Shown piece by piece: positions 10,017 through 18,735 of a stretch of 64,000 nucleotides of DNA; within the stretch, counting starts at the first letter, position 1, and every line of letters starts with the position of its first letter. A program made the translations under genes and the position numbers. The DNA is from Bacteroidota bacterium (GTDB taxonomy: Bacteria; Bacteroidota; Ignavibacteria; Ignavibacteriales; Melioribacteraceae): assembly GCA_023453125.1 (NCBI GenBank), contig JAEXUB010000184.1:67850-131849 (forward strand). Direction: 5' to 3'. The notes beneath the pieces are model-generated. The model had not been told where the DNA came from and ran no database searches. It was given only the letters and a program-made list of their open reading frames with translations.

Positions 10017-10550
10017 TTATAATGCTACTCTTAATCCTAAACTGCTGCTCCAGCCTGCAATTTTGCTTCCGTCATTGTAAAATCCTAAATCTACATTTGC
10101 GCTGAGTCTTGGAACTATGGAATAATCAATGCCGCATCCGAATCTTCCGTACATATTTGTTTTCTCACTTTCTAGAGCTGTTGGCAGGTCGAATGTAAAT
10201 GATTTATGGGAGATTACAAATCCGCCTGATAGATATGGCCTGAATCCTGCAAAAGAAACCGGATGATAGTATGCCGAAGCGTGAGCGCGGTAATCATTTT
10301 CTTTTCCGGCTATTCCGTCTATGTCCCCTCTGAAATATTCCAGTGTAATGGCCGCGGTCAGTTCGTCTGTAAAGCTGTAGCCCCCTACAAAGCCGAATCC
10401 GATGGGATTGCTGATCTGGGACATACGGCTGTCATCGCCGATGTTTTCAAAGCGGGTTACAACAATTCCGGCTGAAAATTTTGTTTGAGCCTGCATAAAT
10501 GAAACAGTAGCAAGCAAAAGTACGATTACAAATAATGTCCTTTTTTTCAT
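10017..10550 (-). CDS. Small outer-membrane beta-barrel protein
   Basis: The product has 177 residues with a signal peptide ending SFMQAQ. The mature part resembles an eight-stranded OmpA/OmpX-like barrel (outer-membrane beta-barrel domain): repeated Gly/aromatic strands such as GFGFVGGYSF and FRPYLSGGFVI, ending GLRVAL. A good AGGA precedes the ATG. It lies 10 bases after the second ABC-2 permease on the same strand and is followed by the shared hairpin, so it is probably the last gene of the tetR-tolC-hlyD-permease operon. Whether it works with the exporter or is just cotranscribed cannot be told. Confidence 0.75.
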   Translation of the reverse strand: MKKRTLFVIVLLLATVSFMQAQTKFSAGIVVTRFENIGDDSRMSQISNPIGFGFVGGYSFTDELTAAITLEYFRGDIDGIAGKENDYRAHASAYYHPVSFAGFRPYLSGGFVISHKSFTFDLPTALESEKTNMYGRFGCGIDYSIVPRLSANVDLGFYNDGSKIAGWSSSLGLRVAL

Positions 10551-10560
10551 GGTATTCCTC

Positions 10561-11724
10561 TTATTTTCTGATTTTTGTTTTAAAGAATGATTTTAATCTA
10601 ATATGTGCTGCTGAGTATAAAACGAGAGTAAGTAATGATAAATGAATCAATTCCGGCATAACTGCCCCCATTCCGGCATCCATTCTTGTTATTTTAACGA
10701 ATGCCGATAAATATGGGGTGGAAGGGAGAACTTTGGCTATATATTGAATCCAAACCGGCATAGCATCTGTGGGCCAGCTGTAGCCGGATATAAGAAAAAT
10801 AGGGTATGTTGATAATGTAAGAAATTGAATTGCTATTATTTTCCTGCTGAAAAATGAACCCAGGAATATTGCGAGATATACTGTTGCCGTGATTAGCAGC
10901 AGTGTAAAAAATGACAATGTGAAAATACTCCCCGAGAGGTGCATATTAAATAACCAGTAATTGAAAGTGAAAAAGAAAAATGCAAATGCTGAATAAATTA
11001 ATGCATAAACAGAGCCTTTACCGTGAATTACTGAAAAAATGCTTCCGCCGGAGCTGCTGTATAATTCACCGGTAAGGTTTTCCTCCTGCTCCTTTGCAAC
11101 ACTTTCAGATAATCCAATTAATAGAGTCTGCTGTATTATAAGTATGAATATTCCCGGGATAAGAAACTCGCCGTAACTTTCGGTAGTATTGAAGAGGGAC
11201 CTTACATCAAATTTTACAGGTTCAATAAGTTCCTTAGCCTGACTGAAATTATATCCTGCCTGCTCAAAAAACTTAAGTTTAATCCCGGAATTATAATCTA
11301 TAATGGTTTCGTTAATGGCCATATTTATATCGTTGGAGATTAGGAAGCGGGCCGTATTCAGATATGTTTTAAGTACAGCTCCTCTGCGCAGTTTAAGATT
11401 AGCCTCGAAATCAGACGGTATGTAAACCATTCCGTATGCATTATTCTTGTTTATTTCATTAATCCCGGAAGTGAAATCGGGCACCATGCCGGAAATGGTA
11501 ATCATCTGGTGGGCATCCAGCAGCCGGATTAAAGTCTTTGACGTTTCGCTCCGGTCTTCGTCATAGACAATTACCGGAAGCTCTCTCTCGACTTTGTTTA
11601 CATATATTGAACCGTAAAAAAGAGAATAAAAAACGGGTGCAAGAATAATGATTGCAATAATATTAATGTCTCTGCAGATTAACCTGAATTCTCTTTTTAT
11701 TGTTTTTACTATATTATATAACAT
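10561..11724 (-). CDS. ABC-2 type transporter permease (second of pair)
   Basis: The 387-residue inner-membrane protein has one N-terminal membrane helix (about residues 21-43), a large extracytoplasmic domain of about 140 residues starting after ELPVIVYDED, and five C-terminal helices. This is the ABC2_membrane_3 layout of YhhJ/YbhR-type exporters. The GYSWPTDAMP segment before the last helix is typical of the family. It is a paralogue of the preceding gene, and the pair would form a heterodimeric permease. The gene starts 3 bases after its partner stops. No ATP-binding subunit is encoded nearby. Confidence 0.9.
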   Translation of the reverse strand: MLYNIVKTIKREFRLICRDINIIAIIILAPVFYSLFYGSIYVNKVERELPVIVYDEDRSETSKTLIRLLDAHQMITISGMVPDFTSGINEINKNNAYGMVYIPSDFEANLKLRRGAVLKTYLNTARFLISNDINMAINETIIDYNSGIKLKFFEQAGYNFSQAKELIEPVKFDVRSLFNTTESYGEFLIPGIFILIIQQTLLIGLSESVAKEQEENLTGELYSSSGGSIFSVIHGKGSVYALIYSAFAFFFFTFNYWLFNMHLSGSIFTLSFFTLLLITATVYLAIFLGSFFSRKIIAIQFLTLSTYPIFLISGYSWPTDAMPVWIQYIAKVLPSTPYLSAFVKITRMDAGMGAVMPELIHLSLLTLVLYSAAHIRLKSFFKTKIRK

Positions 11725-11726
11725 TA

Positions 11727-12896
11727 TTACACACTTATCTTATAGTATTTCTTTATATGAATTTTTAATGCCGCGATAGTTAGTATAAAACCAACTGCTG
11801 TAAAAAGAAAAAGTATCAGAGTTTCATCCATCACATATCCGACGGGTGCATCCATATTATAAATTTTGAAGTAGCCCGATACAAAATGTGTAAAGGGGAG
11901 GATGGCAGCAAAAATTCTTTGAATTGCGGGCATAGCCCAGACCGGGAATGTATAGCCGCTGAAAATGAATGCAGGCATATTTATGAAAAGTGCCAGATTT
12001 GTCGCAAAAAGCTGATCGTGGAATGCAGCCGAAATAAATAGCCCGAATGCAAGGCACGCCGCTGCAAAAAGAATAAAAAAGAATATCATAAAAATAATTG
12101 AGCCGGCGGACTTTATATTGCACAGAGGAAGTATTATACCGGTTATAAATAATATTGTTGAAATATGTATCATAAGGTGGGGAATTGATTTTCCTGCCAG
12201 AATTTTATAAATGTTATTCCCCGAAATTTTAAGCAGTTCGCCGAAAGTTTCGTGAGTGAATTCAGAACTTATTACTATTACCGATGAAATCATTATAACA
12301 AGTTGTAGAGTGAATGCCAGTAATCCGGGCACCAGATAACCCAGATAACTGTAGTTAGGATTATAGAGTGACTGGGCTTCAATTTTAACAGGATTCGCAA
12401 CTGCCATTGCCTGGTCATAAAGCATTCCTTTATTACGCAGTTTTTTAATTAGTGCTCCGGCAGATACGGTTTTAACTATTGTCATTCCGTCCCTCATAAG
12501 AAGATTACCCACAATAAGATTTGCCGTATTCTTGTAGATGACAATGGTAGAATTCTTTCCGCTTTTAACGTCATTTTCAAAATTATGCGGAATAGCGAAT
12601 GCCCCCTGAAATTTCCCTGACTGAATACCTGCCTTTATTTCTTCAACCGATGTTACATAACCGGCTATTTTCATCGATCCTGATGCTTCAACAAACTCAG
12701 TTACAGTCCTGGATAGGGAAGAGTGGTCCCGGTCTAATATCGCCACGGGCAAATCCCGTACAATTTCCCCCTTATATATAAATGCATAGAGAATTGATAC
12801 TGCAATAGGGAGCAGAATCATCAGGAGATAAAGAGACTTTCTCTCTGTTATCCGGCGGAATTCTCTTTTAATTATTTCTCTTGTTTCTTTCGACAT
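11727..12896 (-). CDS. ABC-2 type transporter permease (first of pair)
   Basis: The 389-residue inner-membrane protein has the same layout as its downstream neighbour: an N-terminal helix after an amphipathic start, an extracytoplasmic domain beginning near DLPVAILDRDHSS, and a cluster of C-terminal helices with GYTFPVWAMP before the last ones. This is the ABC2_membrane_3 family, which exports drugs, sterols or lipids together with an ATPase and an HlyD-like adaptor. It lies 14 bases downstream of hlyD in the same operon. I see no Walker motif in it or around it, so energy must come from an ATPase encoded elsewhere if it is a true ABC exporter. Confidence 0.9.
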   Translation of the reverse strand: MSKETREIIKREFRRITERKSLYLLMILLPIAVSILYAFIYKGEIVRDLPVAILDRDHSSLSRTVTEFVEASGSMKIAGYVTSVEEIKAGIQSGKFQGAFAIPHNFENDVKSGKNSTIVIYKNTANLIVGNLLMRDGMTIVKTVSAGALIKKLRNKGMLYDQAMAVANPVKIEAQSLYNPNYSYLGYLVPGLLAFTLQLVIMISSVIVISSEFTHETFGELLKISGNNIYKILAGKSIPHLMIHISTILFITGIILPLCNIKSAGSIIFMIFFFILFAAACLAFGLFISAAFHDQLFATNLALFINMPAFIFSGYTFPVWAMPAIQRIFAAILPFTHFVSGYFKIYNMDAPVGYVMDETLILFLFTAVGFILTIAALKIHIKKYYKISV

Positions 12897-12909
12897 ATCA
12901 AATTCAAAA

Positions 12910-13890
12910 TTATAACTGAATATTAACTGTCATACCCGGCCGGAATCCGTCCGCATTGTTTTTGGGGCGAAGGTGAACTTCGAACATTTTCAAGTCGAAT
13001 TCCCCCTTCTGGTTTGTCGGCTTCCAGGTTGCAAAGTCGGCCATAGATGCAATATAAGTCACCTCGAATTCCATTTCTGAATTTCCGAGTCCAGGTACTT
13101 TTCCCTTGAAAACATTTCCAAGTTTTACTTTCGCAAGTTTATCCTCGCGGAGCTGAAGAACGACGTAATAATCGCTAGGGGAGAGGAGGGTAAAAATCGG
13201 GTATCCTGCAGAAATAACCTCCCCTTCGTCAACTATGCTGTTGGAAATCTCACCGTCTATTGGAGATTTTATTACCAGTTCCTGATAGTATGCCGAGGCT
13301 TCATTAAAAGTATTTACCGCCTGGTTATAGAGTGCCTCAGTCGCGGTAATTTCCTCAGGACGGGCCCCGTTTAATGCCATATCATATTTAGCTTTTGCAG
13401 CTTCCATCTGCTCTTTAGCGGCTTTATACTGAAAATCCACGCCGTCCATTTCCTGAGAGGAGATTACTTTTTCAGAGTAAAGTTTTTTGAATCTTTCCCA
13501 GGTTTTGCCAACATATTCAAACTGATATCTGGCCTGGTCATATAATTTCTGGGCACCTCTTTTTTCTTCTTCGCGGGCTCCCTTTCTTACAAGAGAGAGT
13601 TTTGCCTTTGCGGCTTCCATAACACTGCGGGCCTGTTCAACTTTTGCAATCATTTCCTTGCTTTCAAGAAGTGCAAGAGTATCTCCTTTTTTTACCCGGG
13701 TTCCTTCATTAAAAAATATTCGTTCAACTCTGCCGGGTATTTTAGAAGCTACATCAACACTCTTCCCTTCAACAATCCCGGTAACAACATAATCATCGGG
13801 GGAGAGTGAGTTCTTTGCAATAATAATTGCACCAAGAATAATTGCCAGAACAGGCACTGCTATAATCAATTTAGATTTATCTATCTTCAT
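12910..13890 (-). CDS. HlyD-family periplasmic adaptor (membrane fusion) protein
   Basis: The 326-residue protein has one N-terminal membrane anchor, then the half-lipoyl segment VDVASKIPGRVERIF, a long coiled coil (about residues 75-195) with the usual Glu/Ala/Lys-rich helices, and the second half-lipoyl part IKSPIDGEISNSIVDEGEV. A beta-barrel domain and a GMTVNIQL ending follow. It would link the inner-membrane permeases to the TolC channel. GGAG lies 6 bases before the ATG. It sits 10 bases downstream of the tolC-like gene, as expected for a tripartite exporter. Confidence 0.92.
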   Translation of the reverse strand: MKIDKSKLIIAVPVLAIILGAIIIAKNSLSPDDYVVTGIVEGKSVDVASKIPGRVERIFFNEGTRVKKGDTLALLESKEMIAKVEQARSVMEAAKAKLSLVRKGAREEEKRGAQKLYDQARYQFEYVGKTWERFKKLYSEKVISSQEMDGVDFQYKAAKEQMEAAKAKYDMALNGARPEEITATEALYNQAVNTFNEASAYYQELVIKSPIDGEISNSIVDEGEVISAGYPIFTLLSPSDYYVVLQLREDKLAKVKLGNVFKGKVPGLGNSEMEFEVTYIASMADFATWKPTNQKGEFDLKMFEVHLRPKNNADGFRPGMTVNIQL

Positions 13891-13899
13891 TTTAAGCTC

Positions 13900-15345
13900 C
13901 TAATTATTCCAAATCTTTAATATTGATTCAGGTTCTCCGACGGCTAACATTAAATCCGCCGCGCTCCTATAGTAATCGAAAAGAGACAAATAGCTTTCCA
14001 ATCTTGCTTTTTCGAGCATAAGATGTGCATCAATCACTTCAAGCGAAATTCCCATTCCTGTTTCAAACCTTTTTTCATTCTGTCTTACATTTTCAATTGC
14101 CAATTCAATAGTAGAATTAAGCTTTTCATATTTAATCCTGTTTTTCTCGATTTCGCTGTATGCTTTGCTAACCCACAATTCGATTTTTTTCCTGGTATCG
14201 GACTGAAGCAATGACACTTCATTTTCTAAATGCTTTGCTTCCTGTACTTTTATATGGTCTTTAAATCCGTTAAATACACTTAAATTCATTTGTAATCCAA
14301 CTGCCCATCTTGGCTCGAGACTCGATAAATATTCCGGATAAAGTTCGAATTTCCCAAACGCAGCTACCGTTGGGAGGAACGATGAGATTGAAAGGTTATA
14401 GTTCTGTTCTGCGCCTATTTTTTTCTTATCGAGCAGCCTGAGAATAGGCTGATTTTTTGATGCCGATGCGAGGGATTCTTCAAGAGTAACTGCAATTGGG
14501 AAAAATTTAATAGAATCAGCCGGTTCAATTTCTGTTTCTGTACCAATACTGTTTTTTAATGCCAGAAGAGAAAGCCTGTAATTGCTTTCATCTTCCGAAA
14601 GTTTATTCTCTGCCTCGGATAATGCCACATTTGCTCTTAGGACATGATAGTTGGCAATTACCCCTTCATCATAAAGTTTCTGAGCTCTTTTTTTATGCTC
14701 CTGAATCCCTGTCAGAACCTCTTTTCTTACTTTAACAACCTCTTTAAGGAGGGCAGAACGGAGGTAATTGGCAACAGTTTCCGAAACAGCTTCATTCTCA
14801 ATCTTAACAAGTTCAATTTCGGAAGCTTCCTTTTCTGCTTTTGCATAATTTTTTGCGGCAAGGAGTTTTCCTCCCGTAAAGAGGGGCTGAACTCCCTGAA
14901 ACGTCGCGGTAAGGTAATCCTGTTTTTTGAATGTCTGCTTAAACTCGGGGAGCAGAGTATTTAGAAGAGCAGCCGACTGATTCTTAACGGCTAGTTTCTG
15001 TGCTGGACTTAAAGCTCCCAATCCGCTTAGTATATTTGATAAGTTCATAAATTCAGCCTGATTGCCTGACTGAAGAGTAATCATTGCATCTCTAATCGGA
15101 TTAAGATTGATATCCATATTCTGGTTCAAGTGTGTATAGCTTGCTTTGAACTCAATAGAAGGGAGAAAATTGCCCCAGGAACTCTTTTCCTGATACTCCT
15201 TTTGAATAACTCTCTCTTTATACTGTGCTATTCTTTCGTTTCTCTGGAGGGTGGTTTCAATTGCCTCTTTTAGACTCACTTTTTGAGCCACGAGAAAGGT
15301 AGGAACAAAAACCAATAGGAGGAATATTTTTATTTTTTCTTTCAT
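13900..15345 (-). CDS. TolC-family outer-membrane efflux protein
   Basis: The 481-residue protein has a signal peptide ending FLVAQ and two similar halves of long helices, each followed by short strands: the OEP repeats of TolC channels. Segments such as SLKEAIETTLQRNERI near the start and the central ALKNSIG are characteristic. It would form the outer-membrane exit duct for the HlyD adaptor and ABC-2 permeases. The reading frame is open to a TTG at 15366, but that codon lies inside the upstream inverted repeat. I take the ATG at 15345, which has AGAGG just before it. Confidence 0.92.
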   Translation of the reverse strand: MKEKIKIFLLLVFVPTFLVAQKVSLKEAIETTLQRNERIAQYKERVIQKEYQEKSSWGNFLPSIEFKASYTHLNQNMDINLNPIRDAMITLQSGNQAEFMNLSNILSGLGALSPAQKLAVKNQSAALLNTLLPEFKQTFKKQDYLTATFQGVQPLFTGGKLLAAKNYAKAEKEASEIELVKIENEAVSETVANYLRSALLKEVVKVRKEVLTGIQEHKKRAQKLYDEGVIANYHVLRANVALSEAENKLSEDESNYRLSLLALKNSIGTETEIEPADSIKFFPIAVTLEESLASASKNQPILRLLDKKKIGAEQNYNLSISSFLPTVAAFGKFELYPEYLSSLEPRWAVGLQMNLSVFNGFKDHIKVQEAKHLENEVSLLQSDTRKKIELWVSKAYSEIEKNRIKYEKLNSTIELAIENVRQNEKRFETGMGISLEVIDAHLMLEKARLESYLSLFDYYRSAADLMLAVGEPESILKIWNN

Positions 15346-15358
15346 ACTGCCTCTATAA

Positions 15359-15372
15359 TGAATCAATATTCA
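15359..15372. promoter_or_regulatory. Putative TetR operator upstream of tolC
   Basis: The inverted repeat TGAAT-CAAT-ATTCA has perfect 5-base arms and a 4-base spacer. It lies in the 45-base gap between tetR and tolC. The same arms and spacer length occur upstream of tetR at 15992-16005, which makes it a good candidate for the site bound by this regulator. A secondary promoter for the exporter genes may lie here. Confidence 0.65.
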
Positions 15373-15390
15373 ATAATAGATTAAAAAAAA

Positions 15391-15978
15391 TTACTTAATT
15401 ATACCTTTTTTAGCCAGGTATTTAACGTTCTGGCGGATTTTGTTAAGAGGAAAATTATTCTGATCTACTGACCACTGCTGAAGGAGGTTTCTTATTGCGC
15501 CGAACACAAAGTATCTGAAAATATCTATATCAACATTGTCTGCAAAAATATTCTTATCAACACCTTCCTGAACTATTGCTTTGGCCTGTGATAAAAACTT
15601 TTCATAATATTCTGTAAAACGGAACTGGCCGTTTTCCATTAGCTGTGTCTGTTCGTTCACATAAACTGCTGCCAGGGCAGGGTTTTCTGTGAATATGTCG
15701 AAGAAAATATCAATCATGCTGTCTAATTTCTCTGAAGGAGAGAGGAAAGTATTTTCTGACAGGTTCTTAAAATCGGTATATAACCTTTCCCAGAGATTTT
15801 CAAAAATTCTAAAAAGGAGATCCTCTTTATTCTTGTAGTAAACATATACGCTGCCGATTGCTACATTTGCAACTTCGGCAATCTTTGAAATTTTTGCCTT
15901 GTGGTATCCATTCTCGGCAAAAACCTTAATCGAAGCTTCGATTATGTCTTTTTCCTTGTTGCCTTCTTTTAGTCTCAT
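15391..15978 (-). CDS. TetR/AcrR-family transcriptional regulator
   Basis: The 195-residue protein has an N-terminal helix-turn-helix: KIAEVANVAIGSVYVYYKNKEDLL at about residues 30-53, with the recognition helix around AIGSVYVYYKN. The C-terminal ligand-binding domain is helical and variable. It is the first gene of the exporter operon and probably represses it until a substrate binds. The frame is open to a TTG at 15984. I chose the ATG at 15978, preceded by AAGG. The operator-like repeats around it resemble the TGAATGA...TCATTCA type bound by FadR-like TetR proteins, so a fatty-acid-like ligand is conceivable but unproven. Confidence 0.9.
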   Translation of the reverse strand: MRLKEGNKEKDIIEASIKVFAENGYHKAKISKIAEVANVAIGSVYVYYKNKEDLLFRIFENLWERLYTDFKNLSENTFLSPSEKLDSMIDIFFDIFTENPALAAVYVNEQTQLMENGQFRFTEYYEKFLSQAKAIVQEGVDKNIFADNVDIDIFRYFVFGAIRNLLQQWSVDQNNFPLNKIRQNVKYLAKKGIIK

Positions 15979-16327
15979 AACCAACCTTTAATGAATGATG
16001 ATTCAAAAATACTGCTTTTTTTAATTTCTGTCAACAAGATAAGGAAAATATTTTTGAATTCAAGCCGGGATGACTCATAATTCACCATAAATTTATATAA
16101 AATTGCGATTATGACTCATTTTTAGGGGCTGACAAACTATTTTGAATATTCATTTATATAAACTGAGCCGTATTTATTATACATTCATTTTTACCTTGAC
16201 TTATAAGTAATACTCATTTAATTTTTACTTATAGAATAGAATTCTAGTATTAGGGGAAAGAAGGATTTAATAAGTTTATTAATTGCGGTTTTTAATAAAT
16301 GTTATTATCTATAAATGCAGGGGAGTT
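15979..16327. other. Divergent intergenic region with several inverted repeats
   Basis: These 349 bases separate tetR (minus) from a secreted-protein gene (plus). The stretch is AT-rich and has no gene I can support. It holds the operator-like repeat at 15992-16005 and a related zero-spacer palindrome TGAATATTCA at 16143-16152. It also has two copies of TGACTCAT (16071-16078 and 16112-16119). Promoters for both directions must lie here; I could not assign -35/-10 boxes with confidence. Confidence 0.6.
15992..16005. promoter_or_regulatory. Putative TetR operator upstream of tetR
   Basis: The inverted repeat TGAAT-GATG-ATTCA has perfect 5-base arms and a 4-base spacer, and lies 13 bases upstream of the chosen tetR start. 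It shares arms and geometry with the repeat before tolC. Its position over the presumed promoter fits autorepression. Confidence 0.7.
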
Positions 16328-17422
16328 ATGAGAATCAAATCACTATTAATTTGTTTCATCATCCTATTGATTTCCATTCAATTACACGCACAGAAAGAAT
16401 TTGGTAATTCTATTAAAGGTAAAATAGTTGATAATGCGACTAATAAACCACTTGAGGGGATTCACGTGTTCTTGTCGCAGACTGAATACTTTGCCAAGAC
16501 TGACGCAGAAGGAAATTATGAGATTAAAAACATAGTACCCGGCAGCTATCAGTATGTCGCAGCTGCTAAAAATTATGAACCGATAATCAGCAATATGTAT
16601 ATCGAAAAGGGGAATACTTATCCGACAAACGGCGCGATGATTCCCTTTTCTCCTGAAAAGATTGCGCAGTTCGGTGCTCCAAAAGGATCTAATTTTGAAA
16701 GCGACTATATGAAATTTGAACGCCATTTTATCGGTCAGACTGCCTATATGGGAAGCTGTAAAGTCGAAAATCAGGACGGAATGAATTTCAGCTGGAGCGG
16801 GGATGTGATTGAAGGGAGTTCCAATGGAATAATTACATATAATCATTCCAAATTCGGCTATAAGCTGCATTGCATTGTATTCGGTTTTAAATACGATACC
16901 AAGCAGCTAACAAGGGGAATGGATTATGCCCTTTATTTTGAAGAGATGAAACCGAAAGACGATGATGAAAAGGAAACCTGGGAGGATTATAGAAAAGAAT
17001 CTTACGAAGGGTCTCTTAATCATTTCCTCTGGGCATTCCGTAATGACAGGCTGGAAAAAGAGGATTATGAAGTTTATACTCTCCGTTCACTCGGACCGGC
17101 AGCAATGATGAGCGACGGTATGGATGAAGCAAGCAATGCGGACAGTCAGTTTCAAAACCGGATCTGGAAATTTGAAGAAGTAAGCCTTGGCCAGGTTGAC
17201 GGCACCCAGATGATGTTTACCATAAACGGATTCCTAAAAGTAGTATTTAAGCCGCGCAGCTACAGCCGTACAACATCATTCCTTCAGGTCAATACACAGG
17301 GAACTCTTACATTAGATCAGGAAGGGTTTACCGACGTCGATATGCCATTTACCTGCTTCGGATTTTGGGGAAAGAACGGCATTTCGAATATGATTCCTAA
17401 AGAATACCGTGCTAAACTGTAA
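16328..17422 (+). CDS. Secreted protein with carboxypeptidase-regulatory-like domain
   Basis: The 364-residue protein has a signal peptide ending IQLHAQ. The mature N-terminus (about residues 25-105) is a beta-sandwich of the carboxypeptidase regulatory type: SIKGKIVDNATNKPLEGIHVFL, then TDAEGNYEIKNIVPGSY. The remaining 250 residues match no family I can name; they look soluble and rich in charged and aromatic residues. In some Bacteroidota proteins such a domain sits before a TonB plug, but no barrel is present here. AGGGGAG precedes the ATG at 16328, so I reject the longer in-frame start at 16283. A terminator follows, so it is probably a single-gene unit. Confidence 0.75.
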   Translation: MRIKSLLICFIILLISIQLHAQKEFGNSIKGKIVDNATNKPLEGIHVFLSQTEYFAKTDAEGNYEIKNIVPGSYQYVAAAKNYEPIISNMYIEKGNTYPTNGAMIPFSPEKIAQFGAPKGSNFESDYMKFERHFIGQTAYMGSCKVENQDGMNFSWSGDVIEGSSNGIITYNHSKFGYKLHCIVFGFKYDTKQLTRGMDYALYFEEMKPKDDDEKETWEDYRKESYEGSLNHFLWAFRNDRLEKEDYEVYTLRSLGPAAMMSDGMDEASNADSQFQNRIWKFEEVSLGQVDGTQMMFTINGFLKVVFKPRSYSRTTSFLQVNTQGTLTLDQEGFTDVDMPFTCFGFWGKNGISNMIPKEYRAKL

Positions 17423-17428
17423 AATTTC

Positions 17429-17467
17429 AGGGCTAATTGTTTATGTTTAAACCATTAGCCCTTTTTA
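17429..17467 (+). terminator. Rho-independent terminator
   Basis: The arms AGGGCTAAT (17429-17437) and ATTAGCCCT (17454-17462) form a perfect 9-bp stem around a 16-base loop and are followed by TTTT. It lies just after the preceding stop codon. Confidence 0.85.
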
Positions 17468-17543
17468 TTCGGAAGTTATTTTTTCAATTCCGGATTATGC
17501 TTAATTTTAACCCGCCAATTTCAATTTAAGTAATGAGGTTTTT

Positions 17544-18680
17544 ATGAAAAAGTATTTTCTACCAGTTTTTGTTTTTTTATTCAGTGTTTCTTTATTAGCT
17601 CAGAATGATGAAGGCTATAAGTTTACTATGGTTAAACAGCTCCCGGCTACGTCAGTTAAAAACCAGTCGGCTACCAATACCTGTTATACTTTCGCTCCTG
17701 TTTCTATGCTCGAATCGGAACTTATAAGAATGGGTAAAGGGGAATTTGATTTAAGTGAAATGCAGATGGTATATAATTTTTACATCGGCAAAGCTGACAA
17801 GTATATTAGAATGCACGGAGGCTTTAATTTCCCCGAAGGAGGAGCAGCCGATAATGTTATTAATTATATCAGCAAAGCCGGCCTGGTACCGGAAGAAGTT
17901 TATCACGGAATAAACTATGGCAGCGAGAACCATAACCATATGGAACTCTACCAGGTTATTAATAATTATATCCAGACAATATCAAATAAAGGGCAGAAAG
18001 TTTCTTCAATGTGGAAAAAAGGACTTGAAGCAATCCTTGAAGCCTGGCTCGGCAAATATCCCGCTTCATTTACCTATAAAGGGAAAAATTATACCCCGCA
18101 AAGCTTTGCAAAGGAATTAGGTATTAATCCTGATGATTATGTAATACTGGGTTCTTATACACATCACGATTACTATTCAAAATTTGTTCTCGAAGTGCCC
18201 GATAACTGGGAAGCCGGTTCTGTTTACAATGTTCCCCTTGATGATATGGAAAAGATTATTGATAACGCTATTATGCAGGGTTATACTGTTGTCTGGTCTA
18301 CCGATATGGGAGGGGGACAGGCAGTTTCCAATAACGGCGTCTATGTAGTTCCGGAACAGGATTTAACCAAAATGAAAAGAGAAGAAATACCGGCACTGTT
18401 TAAGAAACCTATTCCTGAAAAGATTATTACCCCTGAAATCCGTCAGACTGCATTCGACAATTTCCAGACTACAGACGACCACGCAATGCATTTAATAGGA
18501 ATTGCTAAAGATCAGGATGGAAAGAAATTTTATTATGTAAAAAATTCCTGGGGTACCGGAGGAAAATATCAGGGTTATTTATACGCATCAGCTCCATTCG
18601 TCCGTCTCTCTACAACAACGATTCTCCTGAATAAAAAAGGAATTCCAGAAGATATTTTAAAAAAGCTTAATATTAAATAA
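17544..18680 (+). CDS. Secreted C1-family cysteine peptidase, bleomycin-hydrolase/aminopeptidase C-like
   Basis: The 378-residue protein has a signal peptide ending SLLAQ. The papain-like residues are in place: Gln in VKNQSATNTCYTFAP, catalytic Cys47, His313 in DDHAMHLIG and Asn334 in VKNSWG. Insertions and the HAMH motif resemble bleomycin hydrolase/PepC rather than classical papain, and no propeptide is seen. PepC enzymes are usually cytoplasmic; a signal peptide here implies a periplasmic or secreted aminopeptidase role. It lies between two other secreted-protein genes, but hairpins separate them, so coregulation is not shown. Confidence 0.85.
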   Translation: MKKYFLPVFVFLFSVSLLAQNDEGYKFTMVKQLPATSVKNQSATNTCYTFAPVSMLESELIRMGKGEFDLSEMQMVYNFYIGKADKYIRMHGGFNFPEGGAADNVINYISKAGLVPEEVYHGINYGSENHNHMELYQVINNYIQTISNKGQKVSSMWKKGLEAILEAWLGKYPASFTYKGKNYTPQSFAKELGINPDDYVILGSYTHHDYYSKFVLEVPDNWEAGSVYNVPLDDMEKIIDNAIMQGYTVVWSTDMGGGQAVSNNGVYVVPEQDLTKMKREEIPALFKKPIPEKIITPEIRQTAFDNFQTTDDHAMHLIGIAKDQDGKKFYYVKNSWGTGGKYQGYLYASAPFVRLSTTTILLNKKGIPEDILKKLNIK

Positions 18681-18684
18681 CAAT

Positions 18685-18703
18685 AGGGGAATAGTATTCC
18701 CCT
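18685..18703 (+). terminator. Hairpin after the C1 peptidase, possible weak terminator
   Basis: The arms AGGGGAAT/ATTCCCCT flank a 3-base loop and are followed by TATTTAAC, which is only partly T-rich. It could terminate transcription or merely attenuate it before the next peptidase gene. Confidence 0.55.
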
Positions 18704-18735
18704 TATTTAACAAATCTATTTGAAACGAGGAATAA

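Noticed and set aside
16328..17422. TonB-dependent receptor (because of the carboxypeptidase-regulatory domain)
   Set aside because: There is no plug or barrel; the protein is only 364 residues long and looks soluble after the first domain.
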